From contig NZ_UUIS01000001.1 in the NCBI RefSeq assembly GCF_900589395.1, positions 58,602 through 122,601 of the forward strand: DNA of 64,000 nucleotides, given 5' to 3'. This DNA is from Pseudomonas viridiflava. GTDB taxonomy: Bacteria; Pseudomonadota; Gammaproteobacteria; Pseudomonadales; Pseudomonadaceae. The position numbers and the translations under genes are program-made. The notes beneath the pieces were generated by a model. The model had not been told where the DNA came from, did no database searches, and saw nothing but the letters and a program-made list of their open reading frames with translations. Numbering within the stretch: the first letter of the stretch is position 1; the number at the start of each line of letters is the position of its first letter. Below are positions 49,910 to 59,986 of the stretch, one piece after another.

Positions 49910-50421
49910 AGGTCGGCCATCAGGCAATGCTCATAGGCCTGGGCCATGTAGCGTTTGACGGTGCGCTGCGACACCTGCAGCCGTTCGGCAATCTGCGCAT
50001 AGTCCAGGCCTTCGAGCTGGGCCCACAGAAAAGCGCGGCGCACGGCGTGGGGCAGACCGTCGAGCAGATCGTCCAGCGCCTGCAAGGTTTGCAGCACGAT
50101 CCAGCGATGCTCGGCCGACGGCGTCACCGCCTCGGGCAAGTGCGCCAGTGCTTCCAGGTAAGCCTGTTCCAGGCGACGGCGACGCTGATGGTTAAGCAGC
50201 AGGCGCTTGCCCACGGTCACCAGATAAGCCCTGGGTTCGCGCAGTGCCGTCAGCGGCTCGCCGTGTGGATAGGCCAGGACCCGCAAAAACGTTTCCTGGC
50301 TCAGGTCAGCGGCATCCCATGCGTTGCCCAGGCGCCTGCGCAACCAGGACTCCAGCCAACTGCGGTGTTCACGATAGAAGCTGTCCAGCCCGGGCTGCAG
50401 TGAGTGTGCGGCGTCAGTCAT
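49906..50421 (-). CDS. FecI-type ECF sigma factor
   Basis: The product has 171 residues from the ATG at 50421; the open frame continues upstream without protein similarity. Region 2 shows AADLSQETFLRVLAYP, and region 4 shows LEGLDYAQIAERLQVSQRTVKRYMAQAYEHCL. Paired with fecR by a GTGA overlap, it belongs to the iron-starvation sigma group. A Fur-box-like site lies just upstream. No receptor gene follows. Confidence 0.93.
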   Translation of the reverse strand: MTDAAHSLQPGLDSFYREHRSWLESWLRRRLGNAWDAADLSQETFLRVLAYPHGEPLTALREPRAYLVTVGKRLLLNHQRRRRLEQAYLEALAHLPEAVTPSAEHRWIVLQTLQALDDLLDGLPHAVRRAFLWAQLEGLDYAQIAERLQVSQRTVKRYMAQAYEHCLMADL

Positions 50422-50453
50422 GCCAGGGGCACTCTTCAGGAAGTCATTTTTTG

Positions 50454-50475
50454 CAATGAGAATAATTCTAATTAA
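50454..50475 (-). promoter_or_regulatory. Fur-box-like site upstream of the fecI gene
   Basis: On the minus strand the region reads ATTAGAATTATTCTCATTG, which resembles the Fur consensus of GATAAT-type hexamers. It lies 33 bases before the chosen fecI start, as expected for an iron-regulated sigma factor. Confidence 0.65.
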
Positions 50476-50619
50476 CTCAAGCGCTGGCGCCAATCGGAAT
50501 TTTTCCGCAACCGGCCCCACTGGTCGCCGCCACCTGTAAATCGGGCACAGGCGACTACGCTTGTCCCGTTGTTCGCCACACCCTCGTGTATCGCCTTTTC
50601 AACTCAAAGGACCTACTGA

Positions 50620-50964
50620 ATGTCGACATCACCGGAAGACGACTACATTGAACAGGCCGTAGGCAATTACGTAGCCGGCATGCTGTTCGCCGATGAGAAC
50701 CTGTTGCGCCGAAGCCTGCACCCCGACAGCCGGATCGTGAGCACCTGCCAGGGCGTGCCTCAGTGGTACACGCTTGATGAGTTCATCGACACCCTAAAAG
50801 CCGAAGCCACGGGCGAGAGTGATTTCAGCCCGTTCTGGGAAGCGGTGCCAGACGCCGCAGGTACCCCGGGCGCGGTCACGGGCAACGAGTTTCGCCAATC
50901 GCTGAAGCTCTATGCCGATTGCGTCACCGTCAACCGCCGCTATGTGACGGCCTATCAGCACTGA
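50620..50964 (+). CDS. small NTF2-like (lumazine-binding/SnoaL-type) protein
   Basis: This 114-residue protein has AAGGA 9 bases upstream of its ATG. Residues about 8-70 (IEQAVGNYVAGMLFADENLLRRSLHPDSRIVS, PQWYTLDEFIDTLKAEA) match the front half of NTF2-like putative lumazine-binding proteins. The usual closing strands (YLSLLRIDGRWRIV-type) are absent; the C-terminus KLYADCVTVNRRYVTAYQH is different. It is either a divergent member or a truncated one. It lies just upstream of the LexA-box gene. Confidence 0.7.
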   Translation: MSTSPEDDYIEQAVGNYVAGMLFADENLLRRSLHPDSRIVSTCQGVPQWYTLDEFIDTLKAEATGESDFSPFWEAVPDAAGTPGAVTGNEFRQSLKLYADCVTVNRRYVTAYQH

Positions 50965-50997
50965 CCGGTCCAACGGTACTTGAGCGATAGCAAAAAG

Positions 50998-51027
50998 CCC
51001 GATACTGTACATAAAAACAGTATCGGG
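50998..51027 (+). promoter_or_regulatory. LexA (SOS) box inside a longer inverted repeat
   Basis: CTGTACATAAAAACAG (51005-51020) matches the LexA consensus CTG-N10-CAG with the expected AT-rich centre. It is nested in an 11-base inverted repeat CCCGATACTGT / ACAGTATCGGG separated by 8 bases. The operator ends 15 bases before the ATG of the radical SAM gene, so LexA bound here should block its promoter. The same repeat could fold in RNA and end transcription from the upstream gene. Confidence 0.85.
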
Positions 51028-51035
51028 TTATTTCC

Positions 51036-52256
51036 ATGCAGTTGATCGACAAGCTGAGCATTCTGGCCGACGCTGCCAAGTACGACGCCTCCTGTGCCAG
51101 CAGCGGCGCACCCAAACGCAGCTCGCAAGGCAAGGACGGGCTGGGCTCGACCAATGGCATGGGCATCTGCCACAGCTACACCCCGGATGGCCGCTGCGTC
51201 TCGCTGCTCAAGATCCTGCTGACCAACTTCTGCCTGTACGACTGCCAGTACTGCATCAACCGCCGCTCCAGCGATGTGCCCCGGGCGCGCTTCAACCCCG
51301 AAGAGGTCGTTACCCTGACCCTGGACTTCTACCGGCGCAACTGTGTCAGCGGATTGTTCCTGAGTTCGGGCATCATCCGCTCCGCCGACTACACCATGGA
51401 GCAACTGGTCGAAGTGGCCCGCCTGCTGCGTGAAGAACATCAGTTTCGCGGCTACATCCACCTCAAGACCATCCCCGATGCCGACCCCGCGCTGATTGCA
51501 CTGGCCGGGCGCTATGCCGATCGCCTGAGCGTCAATATCGAACTGCCCACCGACCAGAGCCTGCAGACCCTGGCGCCGGAAAAGAACATCGGCTCGATCC
51601 GCAAGGCCATGCACACCATTCATACCGGCGAGCAGAACGTCAAGGATGAGCCACGGGCGCCGCGCTTTGCGCCTGCCGGGCAAAGCACCCAGATGATCAT
51701 CGGCGCCGACGCCACCGATGACAGCACCATCCTGCACAGCGCCCAGACCCTGTACAGCCACTACAAGCTGCGCCGGGTCTATTACTCGGCGTTCAGCCCG
51801 ATCCCCAACAGCCCGGGCAGCGTGCCACTGGCCGCCCCGCCGCTGCTGCGCGAGCACCGTCTGTACCAGGCCGACTTCCTCCTGCGCGGCTATGGCTTCC
51901 AGGCCGACGAGCTGCTCAAGGGCCCCGGCGACCTGGCCCTGGACATCGACCCCAAGCTGGCCTGGGCGCTGGACAACCGCGACATCTTCCCCCTGGACCT
52001 GAACCGCGCCGACCCGAGCCTGATCGCGCGCATACCCGGCATCGGCCTGCGCACCACGCAACGGCTGGTCGAACTGCGCCGGCAGCGACGCATCCGCTAT
52101 GAAGACCTGACCCGCATGCGCTGCCTGCTCGACAAGGCCCGCCCGTTCATCATCACCTGCGACTACAAGCCATCCCAGGCGCAACGCTCCAGCGAGTACC
52201 TGCACCAGCAATTGCGCGACCGGCCGCCACCCCAGCAGTTGGGGCTGTGGGCATGA
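51036..52256 (+). CDS. putative DNA modification/repair radical SAM protein
   Basis: This 406-residue protein has the radical SAM cluster motif C-x3-C-x2-C (CLYDCQYC, residues 66-73), a (beta/alpha)-type core (LFLSSGIIRSADYT, HLKTIPDADPALI, VNIELPTD), and a C-terminal helix-hairpin-helix segment (NRADPSLIARIPGIGLRTTQRL) that suggests DNA binding. This family occurs in a pair with a uracil-DNA-glycosylase-like or DUF4130 protein, as here. A LexA box upstream indicates SOS induction. The substrate is not established. Confidence 0.9.
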   Translation: MQLIDKLSILADAAKYDASCASSGAPKRSSQGKDGLGSTNGMGICHSYTPDGRCVSLLKILLTNFCLYDCQYCINRRSSDVPRARFNPEEVVTLTLDFYRRNCVSGLFLSSGIIRSADYTMEQLVEVARLLREEHQFRGYIHLKTIPDADPALIALAGRYADRLSVNIELPTDQSLQTLAPEKNIGSIRKAMHTIHTGEQNVKDEPRAPRFAPAGQSTQMIIGADATDDSTILHSAQTLYSHYKLRRVYYSAFSPIPNSPGSVPLAAPPLLREHRLYQADFLLRGYGFQADELLKGPGDLALDIDPKLAWALDNRDIFPLDLNRADPSLIARIPGIGLRTTQRLVELRRQRRIRYEDLTRMRCLLDKARPFIITCDYKPSQAQRSSEYLHQQLRDRPPPQQLGLWA

Positions 52257-53086
52257 TCAGCCTGGACTGTCAGGAACGCTTCGAGGTGTGGCGCGAGCAG
52301 GCGCGATGGCTGCTCAGCCACGGCATCGACCCCAGCCGCGTCAGTTGGAACGGCGCACAGGACAGCGACCTGTTCGGCAGTGACGAATCCCTGCCGGCCA
52401 CACCGGGGCCGTTCCAGGCACGGGTGCCGCGGGCCTTGCTCGAGCAACTGCAGGCTGCAGCGCAGTACCGTGGCGAACAACGCTGGAGCCTGCTCTACGA
52501 GGTGTTGTGGCGGGTCTGTCATGGCGACCGGACGGCCATGATGGCCGGCGACCGACTCGGCAGTGAATTGCAGCGCCGGCTCAAGCAGGTCAGCCGCGAA
52601 GCCCATCACCTGCACGCATTCCTGCGTTTCGTGGCGCTCAAGGCCGATGCGCCCTGGCAGGACGATAACGCCCCGCATTATGTGGCCTGGCACGAACCGG
52701 CCCACGACATCCTGCACAGCGCCAGCGAACACTTCATTGGCCGCATGGGCCGCCATCGCTGGTTGATAGCAACGCCCGGCGCCGGCGTGTTCTACGACGG
52801 CACCCGGCTGATCCATGAACCGCACTGCCCGCCAGCCTGGCAACAGCTGGCCCGCCAGCCGGACGATGCAAGCGGCGAGCTGTGGCTGACCTATTACCAG
52901 CACATCTTCAATCCGGCACGGCTCAACCCCAAGGTCATGCAGGGCCATTTCCCGAGCCGCTTCTGGAAAAACCTGCCCGAGGGCCCATTGATCCCGACCC
53001 TGATTACCCAGGCTCGCACCGGCAAGCAACGTGACGGCCAGGCCAGCGGCCTCGCTGGCCGCGCAGGCAAGCGTATCCGCCCCTGA
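52253..53086 (+). CDS. DUF4130/TIGR03915-type putative DNA-repair partner protein
   Basis: This 277-residue protein has an ATG that overlaps the radical SAM stop (ATGA). Features are the N-terminal part WREQARWLLSHGIDPSRVSWNG, the middle REAHHLHAFLRFVAL and HIFNPARLNPKVMQGHFPSRFWKNLPEG near the C-terminus, all typical of the partner of the radical SAM protein. In many bacteria it is fused to a uracil-DNA glycosylase-like domain; here it stands alone. It is probably SOS-induced with its neighbour. Confidence 0.88.
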   Translation: MISLDCQERFEVWREQARWLLSHGIDPSRVSWNGAQDSDLFGSDESLPATPGPFQARVPRALLEQLQAAAQYRGEQRWSLLYEVLWRVCHGDRTAMMAGDRLGSELQRRLKQVSREAHHLHAFLRFVALKADAPWQDDNAPHYVAWHEPAHDILHSASEHFIGRMGRHRWLIATPGAGVFYDGTRLIHEPHCPPAWQQLARQPDDASGELWLTYYQHIFNPARLNPKVMQGHFPSRFWKNLPEGPLIPTLITQARTGKQRDGQASGLAGRAGKRIRP

Positions 53087-53105
53087 GCCGGGGCGCTCGA
53101 CCAGG

Positions 53106-53948
53106 CTACAGGCTGAGCTGCCCCTCGATGCAGGTCACCGAACTTCCACCAATCCAGATGTCATCGCCCATGCGTTCGACCTGCACCCGGCCACGGCGGC
53201 CCAGCGCGGTACCCTGGCTGACCCGATAGCGCTCCGGCACCAACCCTTCCTCGAACAGCCAGCGCGCGATGCCGGCATTGAGACTGCCGGTCACCGGGTC
53301 TTCAGGCATGCCATCGCCACCGATGAACGCACGTACTTCGAAGTCGGCCTCGTCGCCATCAATGTCCGGCTCGAATGCACCAAAAACACCAACGACCAGA
53401 TCGCCAAGGCGCGAAAAATCAGGCTGGAGCGCCAGCACCCGGGCCCGGTTGGCCAGGTGCAGGGCGACCCAGCCGGCCCCATTGTCGACCCAGCGAGCTT
53501 CGAGCACTTCATTGACGCCCAGGCCCAGGGCATCACGTATCCGGGCCAGCCGTTCAGCGTCCACCGGTCCACTGCGCAGCAAGGGGGGCGCAGTAAACGC
53601 CAGTTGGTCGCCGACCCGACGGATACGCACCAGGCCGATGCCGCATTGCTGGACGATCTCTTCGCCCTTGGGCACACCGCCGTTTTCGAGCCAGGCGTGG
53701 CAGGTGCCCAGGGTGGGATGCCCGGCAAAGGGCAGCTCCCTGAGCGTGGTGAAAATCCGCACACGGTAGTCGGCCTGCGGCTCGGTGGGGGCCAGGATGA
53801 ACGTGGTTTCGCTGAGATTGGTCCAGTTGGCCAGCGCGGCCATGCGCTCATCGCTGAGGTCATCGGCATCGAACACCACGGCCAGCGGATTGCCTTGCAA
53901 GGGCTGTTCGGCAAAGACATCCAGTTGTTTGAACGGGTAACGACGCAT
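53106..53948 (-). CDS. PhzF family isomerase
   Basis: The product has 280 residues from the ATG at 53948 with AGGAGT upstream. It is a two-domain diaminopimelate-epimerase-like fold with QGNPLAVVFDA, the catalytic Glu in LSETTF, PFAGHPTLGTCHAWL and DPVTGSLNAGIA. PhzF itself isomerises an intermediate in phenazine synthesis, but most stand-alone members lack phz neighbours, as here, and their substrates are unknown. Confidence 0.93.
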   Translation of the reverse strand: MRRYPFKQLDVFAEQPLQGNPLAVVFDADDLSDERMAALANWTNLSETTFILAPTEPQADYRVRIFTTLRELPFAGHPTLGTCHAWLENGGVPKGEEIVQQCGIGLVRIRRVGDQLAFTAPPLLRSGPVDAERLARIRDALGLGVNEVLEARWVDNGAGWVALHLANRARVLALQPDFSRLGDLVVGVFGAFEPDIDGDEADFEVRAFIGGDGMPEDPVTGSLNAGIARWLFEEGLVPERYRVSQGTALGRRGRVQVERMGDDIWIGGSSVTCIEGQLSL

Positions 53949-54055
53949 GACCGACTCCTGTCGACAAAGCGCCAAGCGTGGCACGCCCAAGACAGGGAGG
54001 TAAAGCGCGCCGGCCCGGGTTAAGCTCCAGTGAGCCTGCCAAGAGAGAAGCACCC

Positions 54056-54874
54056 ATGCCCCTTGAAACGCTCCGCCAGTCCTTTGCGCAACATCCGTTG
54101 CTGGTCATCACCGGTGCCGGCATCAGTACCGCCTCCGGCATCCCTGACTACCGTGACCGTGAAGGGGTGCGGCGTGGCCAGCAACCGATGATGTACCAGG
54201 AGTTTGTCGGCAACCCCGCCGCGCGCCAGCGCTACTGGGCGCGCGCCTTGCTGGGCTGGCCACGCATCCTGGCCGCCCAGCCCAATGCCGCGCACCAGGC
54301 GCTGGCGCAATTGCAGGCTGCGGGCCGGCTCAGCGGCCTGATCACCCAGAACGTCGACGCCCTGCACACCCGTGCCGGCAGCCCGGCGGTGATCGAGCTG
54401 CACGGCAGCCTGCATCGGGTCCTGTGCCTGGACTGCGGGCAGCGCTGCGAACGGGCGGCGGTGCAGCAACAGATGCTGGCCGACAACCCTTATCTGAGTC
54501 GCGTCGAAGCGGTACAGGCGCCCGACGGCGACACCTTGCTCGATGCCGCCTACATTGCCGACTTTCGCTTGCCCGCCTGCCCGCACTGCCAGGGCCAACG
54601 GCTCAAGCCGGACGTGGTGTTCTTTGGCGAAAACGTGGCCAGCGACACCGCCGCCCACGCCCTCGGGCTGGCGCAGCAGGCCGCTGGCCTGCTGGTGATC
54701 GGCACCTCGCTGATGGCCTGGTCAGCGTTTCGCCTGTGCAAGCTTATGGCCGAACAAGGCAAGCCCATCCTGGCCATCAACCAGGGCAAGACCCGCGCCG
54801 ATGATCTGCTGAGCGCCAAGTTCCAGGTGCCGTGCGAAACGCTGCTGCCACAACTGGCGCAAGCGCTGAGCTAG
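54056..54874 (+). CDS. Sir2-family NAD-dependent protein deacetylase (sirtuin)
   Basis: This 272-residue protein has the NAD-binding motif [24 protein letters not shown], the catalytic His in [11 protein letters not shown] and a zinc site from CLDC and CPHC (plus the insert between them). VVFFGENV and GTSLMAWSA complete the family signatures. It removes acyl groups from protein lysines. Its stop overlaps the convergent polB stop by 4 bases. Confidence 0.94.
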   Translation: MPLETLRQSFAQHPLLVITGAGISTASGIPDYRDREGVRRGQQPMMYQEFVGNPAARQRYWARALLGWPRILAAQPNAAHQALAQLQAAGRLSGLITQNVDALHTRAGSPAVIELHGSLHRVLCLDCGQRCERAAVQQQMLADNPYLSRVEAVQAPDGDTLLDAAYIADFRLPACPHCQGQRLKPDVVFFGENVASDTAAHALGLAQQAAGLLVIGTSLMAWSAFRLCKLMAEQGKPILAINQGKTRADDLLSAKFQVPCETLLPQLAQALS

Positions 54875-57249
54875 AACAGGCCCATCTGTCCGCCGATCAA
54901 ACGGCTGAAATCATCGCCGACAAACGGCAGGATCGCATCGGCCAGCGGCTGTAGCTGGCGGGTGACGTAATGGTCGTAGTCGATGGGCGACTGCCGCGCC
55001 TCCAGCGGCTCGGGCCCGTTGACGGTCATCACATAGCTGATCCAGCCACCGCGCTGGTACTGCAACGGCCGGCCCAGGCGCCGGTTGTAGTCATCTGCCA
55101 GTTTTGCCGCCCGCACATGCGGCGGTACGTTGCGCTGGTAGTCGTCCAGACGTCGGCGCAGGCGCTTGCGAAACACCAGTAACTCGTCCAGTTCACCGGC
55201 CAGGGTACGGCGCACATAATCGCGGATGTAGTCCTGATGAGGGCGGCGCTGGAAAATCAACAGGTACAAGGCCTGCTGAAACTCCCGGGCCAGGGGCGAC
55301 CAGTCGGTGCGCACCGACTCCAGGCCCTTGTAGACCATCTCCTGAGTCTGGTCGGCCCGCGTGACCAGGCCGGCGTAGCGTTTCTTGCTGCCCTCCTCGG
55401 CACCGCGAATGGTCGGCATCAGAAAACGCGTGTAGTGGGTTTCGTATTGCAATTCCAGGGCGCTGGTCAAGCCATAGGTCTGTAGCAGGTGGCCGGCCCA
55501 CCATTGGTTGATATGCGCCACCAGCTCCAGCCCCAGCGTGCGAGCCTGTTGCTCGTCATGCGGAGCGCCCAGCCAGACGAACGTCGAATCGGTGTCGCCG
55601 TAGATCACCTGATGACCGCGTGCCTCGATCAGTTGCCGGGTGGTTTGCATGATTTCATGCCCGCGCAGGGTGATCGACGATGCCAGGCGGGTATCGAAGA
55701 AGCGGCAACCGCTGGAGCCCAGGACACCGTAGAAGGCATTCATGATGATTTTCAAGGCCTGCGAAAGCGGTGCATTGCCTTCACGCTTGGCCGTCTCGCG
55801 GCCCTGCCAGACCCGCTCGACCATGGCCGGCAGACAATGCCGGGTGCGGGAAAACCGTGCGCCGCGAAAGCCCGGCACCGAATGGGCATCATCGGGCTGT
55901 TGCAGGCCTTCGATCAGCCCGACGGGGTCGATGAGAAACGTGCGGATGATGGAGGGGTACAGGCTCTTGTAATCGAGCACCAGCACCGACTCGTACAGCC
56001 CGGGCCGCGATTCCATCACAAAACCGCCAGGGCTGGCCTCCGGCATGCGCTCGCCCAGGTTGGGCGCCACAAAGCCCTGGCGGTGCATCAGCGGCAGGTA
56101 CAGATGGTAGAACGCCGCTACCGAACCGCCCATGCGGTCGGCGGCAAGGCCGGTGACCGTAGCGCGTTCGAGCAGGAAGGTCAGCAACCCGGTGACCTCG
56201 AAGATACGTGTGACCAGTTCGCAATCCTTGAGGTTGTAACGGGCCAGTGCCGGCTTGTCTTCGGCGAACAAACGATTGATTTCGTCCATGCGCTGGTAAG
56301 GGGTGTCAATCGCCTTGCCCTCGCCCAACAGGGTCCTGGACACAAATTCGAGGCTGAACGAGGCAAAGCTCCAGGTCGCCGAACGCAAGGCTTCGATGCC
56401 ATCGATGATCAACCGGCCGCAGGCCTGGGCAAAGAAATGCTGGCCATTGCCATGCTCGCGCCAGTCCATCGGCTCGCCACCACGCCCCAGCAGCAAGGGC
56501 ACGCCAAGCCGCCTGGCGTGCTCTTGCAGAATGCGCAGGTCGAACTGAACCACGTTCCAGCCAATGATCGCGTCCGGGTCGTGCTCGGCCAGCCACTGGT
56601 TCAGCCGGATAAGCAGGTCGGCCCGGGTAGCGCAGTATTCAAGATCGAAGTCCACCGCCGTGCTGTCGCCATTGGCCGGTCCGAGCATGTACACCTGGCG
56701 CTGGCCACAGCCATGCAGGCCGATGGAATACAGCTCGCCACGCTCAGTGGTTTCGATGTCCAGCGACACCAGCTTCAGGCGCGGCCGGTAGTCGGGGGCG
56801 GGACGCACGCTGGCCTGGCACAAGACCCCCTCGACGTCGGGCGTACCGTCGAACCACACCGGGGCGGTGATGAAACGCTCCATCAGGTAGCGGTCAGGCG
56901 GACGAATATCGGCTTCGTAGAGGTCAAGGTTGCCCTTGCGCAACAGCCGCTCGACATTGAGCAGCTGCCCATATTGCGCGCAATAGATCCCCAGCACCGG
57001 CCGGTGACGAAAATCACGCAGCTCAAGCTGGCGCCACTGAACCTGTGCCTGCCCCTGCAACAGCGCCTCGGCACGCTCGCGTTGCACGGCAGGGATGAAC
57101 ATGACCGAAGGCTGGACCGGCAGGCGCAGCCTTCTCGGCCCCTGATCGGTGGCCAGCCACAGCTCGATTTCAGCCCCGGCAGGCGTGTCGCGCCAGTGGC
57201 GGCTGAGAATGAAACCCTGTTGTCGATCCAACGCTCTGCCCCGCTGCAT
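54871..57249 (-). CDS. polB: DNA polymerase II (family B)
   Basis: This 792-residue polymerase has a 3'-5' exonuclease domain ([14 protein letters not shown] near residue 162, [12 protein letters not shown]) and a polymerase domain with [10 protein letters not shown] (about 425), [13 protein letters not shown] and YGDTDST (about 548). Length fits E. coli PolB. It takes part in restart and bypass at damaged templates. I looked for a LexA box in the 170 bases upstream and do not see one. Confidence 0.95.
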   Translation of the reverse strand: MQRGRALDRQQGFILSRHWRDTPAGAEIELWLATDQGPRRLRLPVQPSVMFIPAVQRERAEALLQGQAQVQWRQLELRDFRHRPVLGIYCAQYGQLLNVERLLRKGNLDLYEADIRPPDRYLMERFITAPVWFDGTPDVEGVLCQASVRPAPDYRPRLKLVSLDIETTERGELYSIGLHGCGQRQVYMLGPANGDSTAVDFDLEYCATRADLLIRLNQWLAEHDPDAIIGWNVVQFDLRILQEHARRLGVPLLLGRGGEPMDWREHGNGQHFFAQACGRLIIDGIEALRSATWSFASFSLEFVSRTLLGEGKAIDTPYQRMDEINRLFAEDKPALARYNLKDCELVTRIFEVTGLLTFLLERATVTGLAADRMGGSVAAFYHLYLPLMHRQGFVAPNLGERMPEASPGGFVMESRPGLYESVLVLDYKSLYPSIIRTFLIDPVGLIEGLQQPDDAHSVPGFRGARFSRTRHCLPAMVERVWQGRETAKREGNAPLSQALKIIMNAFYGVLGSSGCRFFDTRLASSITLRGHEIMQTTRQLIEARGHQVIYGDTDSTFVWLGAPHDEQQARTLGLELVAHINQWWAGHLLQTYGLTSALELQYETHYTRFLMPTIRGAEEGSKKRYAGLVTRADQTQEMVYKGLESVRTDWSPLAREFQQALYLLIFQRRPHQDYIRDYVRRTLAGELDELLVFRKRLRRRLDDYQRNVPPHVRAAKLADDYNRRLGRPLQYQRGGWISYVMTVNGPEPLEARQSPIDYDHYVTRQLQPLADAILPFVGDDFSRLIGGQMGLF

Positions 57250-57421
57250 TCAAGCGCGCCATTGTACGCCGGAATCTATCTTGGGTTTCCGACAACCAAC
57301 ACTGGATCAGGGGGTCTACTACTGCGATATAATTTTGCCACTATTGACATCATAACTTCGCGCACTGTTTGGGTATTTGGTCAATACTCGTCCCCAGTAG
57401 TAGCGTCATGGACCCAGCCCG

Positions 57422-59986
57422 ATGAATTCAGCCGCAAGGACATCCCTATCCAGCCATCGCAATGTGCGGCTCGCCAGGCGCACGCTGACGACCTTGCTGG
57501 GTCTGCTGGGTGGCATTTCATTGGTCATGGTTGTAGCGCTGCTGTTGATTGCCTTGCAACTGAACCGTGAGGCCAGCGCTCATGGCGAGCGCCTGGTGGG
57601 AAAACTCTGGCAGGCGACCTCGCAGCGGTTTGCCACGGTGGTGCTCGAGAACGCGCCCTGGGGCGACGCCTACCGTAACCTGCACATAGAGGTCAACACC
57701 GACTGGTCCTACGTGCGCGACAACCTGGGCTCTTCGCTGTTCATCAGTTTCCAGTTCGAAGGGGTCTTCGTCATCGACCCGCAGAACGCCACCAGCTATT
57801 CGCTCGACAGAGGCGAATTGACCGACACATCGCTGCAGGCCTGGCTGGGCCACTTCCCTGCCAACCTCATCGAAGAAGCCCGCGCCGCCCAGGAGGATGA
57901 TCATGTGGCCATGCAGATCAGCCGCAGCCAGGGCCAGCCGGTGCTGCTCGCCGCCGCCAAGCTGAGCCCGGGCAACGACCCCAGCGTGGAAAAAACGTCC
58001 GGGGTGCAGTCAGTGCTGGTCATGGCCTACCTGTTGACCCCCGAGAAGTTGCGCGAGCTGGGCAACAGCTATGAAATCACCAACCTGCGCACGGCTGTCG
58101 ACGCCTCCGAGCCGTTCCTGCAGGTCGACCCTTACCTGTCACTGCACTGGAACCCCGAGCAACCCGGTCATCGATTGTTGCGCGTGCTGTTACCCATCCT
58201 GCTGCTGTTGCTGGCCGCGCTGTTGTTCGTGTCCCGGCGCATTACGCGCCGTACCCTGAGCACCGCGCACCTGCTGGACAAGCAATACGCCTTGATCCAT
58301 GCCAGCCGTACGGCGCTGGCCAGCAGCGAAGCGCGCTTTCGCAACGTGGCCGAAGCGGCCTCGGACTGGCTGTGGGAAACCGACCTGCAACTGCGTATCA
58401 CCTACCTGTCGGAGCGCTTCAGCATCATTACCGGTCAAAGCGCCGAGGCCTGGCTGGGCCGCTGCCTGGACGACATGCTCCAGTGTCAGGGCCAGACGCT
58501 GCGCGACTGGATACGCGCGCAGCACACCGCGACCATCCGCTCGGTGATCCGCTGCACCCATGCAGCCCCCAATGGCGCCGTACTGACCAGTCATATCGCG
58601 GTCAGGCCGATCCTGCGCGATGACGAGGTCATCGGTTACCAGGGCAGCGCCTCGGACATCACCCGCGAAGTGATTGCCGAAGAACGCCTGACGTACCTGT
58701 CGCAGCATGACACCCTCACCGGCCTGCCGAACCGCCTGCAACTGCGCGAATTTCTCATCGCTCAACTGGAACAACTGCCGCGCAGCCCCTACCCGCTGAC
58801 CATGCTTAACCTGGACCTGGATCACTTCAAGCCGGTCAACGACATCTACGGCCACAATGGCGGCGACAGCGTGCTGCGCGAATCGGCACTGCGCATGGCG
58901 CGCTGCCTGCCCCCCGGCAGCCTGCTGGCACGCCAGGGCGGCGACGAGTTCATCCTGATCGCCACCACCCTGGCCACCCACCAGGACCTCGTGCAACTGT
59001 GCCAGGCCCTGATTGCCTGCATCAGCCAGCCGTTCATCATCAATCATCAGGAAGTCGTCATTGGCCTGAGCATCGGTGTCGCCCAGGCGCCTGCGCATTC
59101 GAGCCAGCCCGAGGACCTGCTCCGATTCTCGGACCTGGCCCTGTACCAGGCCAAAAAGGATGGGCGTGACACCTGGCGCCTCTACGACCCCGACATGCTG
59201 GTGCGCCTGGAGCAGCAACGCGAACTGGAAACCAGCCTGCGGGCTGCGCTCAGGCACGGACAATTCCACCTCAATTACCAGCCCAGGCACGATGTGCACA
59301 GCCGGCGCATCCTGAGCGTCGAGGCGCTGATTCGCTGGCAACATCCGCAAAAGGGCCTGTGCATGCCCGACCAGTTCATCGGCGTGGCCGAAGAAAACGG
59401 CATGATCGTGCCGATCAGCGACTGGGTGCTGCAGCGGGCCTGCAGCGATGCCATGCAATGGGAAGATGACCTGCATGTGTCGGTGAACATTTCTGCCGTG
59501 GAGTTCCGTACCCCGGGGCTGGTCGAGCGCATCGCCAATGTGCTGGCCGCCACAGGGCTGCCCAGCCATCGCCTGGAGCTGGAACTGACCGAGCGGGTGG
59601 TGATCGAGGATGCCGCCTCCAGCCTTGAACTGATGCTCGCCCTCAAGGCCCTGGGCGTGCGCCTGTCAATGGACGACTTCGGTACCGGCTACTCATCGCT
59701 GAGCTACCTGAAGGATTTCCCGTTCGACACCTTGAAAATCGATCGCAGCTTCATCCAGGAAATCGACAGCAGCGTGCGCGGGCGGTCGATCGTGCAGGCG
59801 ATCATCGCCCTGGGGCGCGCCTTGTCGATGAACATCACCGCCGAAGGTGTCGAGACGCAGGAGCAGCTGCAAAGCCTTGCCCACTTCGGCTGTGACGAAG
59901 CCCAGGGCTACTATCTGAACCGGCCGATGCCATTGCCGGCCTTGATGAAGGCCATCAGCATCTGCAACGACCCGGTCGAGTCCTGA
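57422..59986 (+). CDS. CHASE4-like/PAS/GGDEF/EAL c-di-GMP protein
   Basis: This 854-residue protein has TM1 (about 22-47), a periplasmic CHASE4-like domain (about 50-250, with NAPWGDAYRNLHIEVNTDW), TM2 (about 257-279), PAS (about 310-425), GGDEF (RQGGDEF about 505-509, no RxxD inhibitory site) and EAL (VEALIRWQHP about 633, DDFGTGYSSLSYLKDFP). Both active-site motifs look intact, so it may have dual or mainly phosphodiesterase activity. The start has no strong ribosome binding site. The 172 bases upstream, shared with polB, hold no clear motif. Confidence 0.92.
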   Translation: MNSAARTSLSSHRNVRLARRTLTTLLGLLGGISLVMVVALLLIALQLNREASAHGERLVGKLWQATSQRFATVVLENAPWGDAYRNLHIEVNTDWSYVRDNLGSSLFISFQFEGVFVIDPQNATSYSLDRGELTDTSLQAWLGHFPANLIEEARAAQEDDHVAMQISRSQGQPVLLAAAKLSPGNDPSVEKTSGVQSVLVMAYLLTPEKLRELGNSYEITNLRTAVDASEPFLQVDPYLSLHWNPEQPGHRLLRVLLPILLLLLAALLFVSRRITRRTLSTAHLLDKQYALIHASRTALASSEARFRNVAEAASDWLWETDLQLRITYLSERFSIITGQSAEAWLGRCLDDMLQCQGQTLRDWIRAQHTATIRSVIRCTHAAPNGAVLTSHIAVRPILRDDEVIGYQGSASDITREVIAEERLTYLSQHDTLTGLPNRLQLREFLIAQLEQLPRSPYPLTMLNLDLDHFKPVNDIYGHNGGDSVLRESALRMARCLPPGSLLARQGGDEFILIATTLATHQDLVQLCQALIACISQPFIINHQEVVIGLSIGVAQAPAHSSQPEDLLRFSDLALYQAKKDGRDTWRLYDPDMLVRLEQQRELETSLRAALRHGQFHLNYQPRHDVHSRRILSVEALIRWQHPQKGLCMPDQFIGVAEENGMIVPISDWVLQRACSDAMQWEDDLHVSVNISAVEFRTPGLVERIANVLAATGLPSHRLELELTERVVIEDAASSLELMLALKALGVRLSMDDFGTGYSSLSYLKDFPFDTLKIDRSFIQEIDSSVRGRSIVQAIIALGRALSMNITAEGVETQEQLQSLAHFGCDEAQGYYLNRPMPLPALMKAISICNDPVES

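Noticed and set aside
57250..57421. Possible LexA box for polB
   Set aside because: E. coli polB is SOS-induced, so I searched this divergent region for CTG-N10-CAG and found no convincing match.
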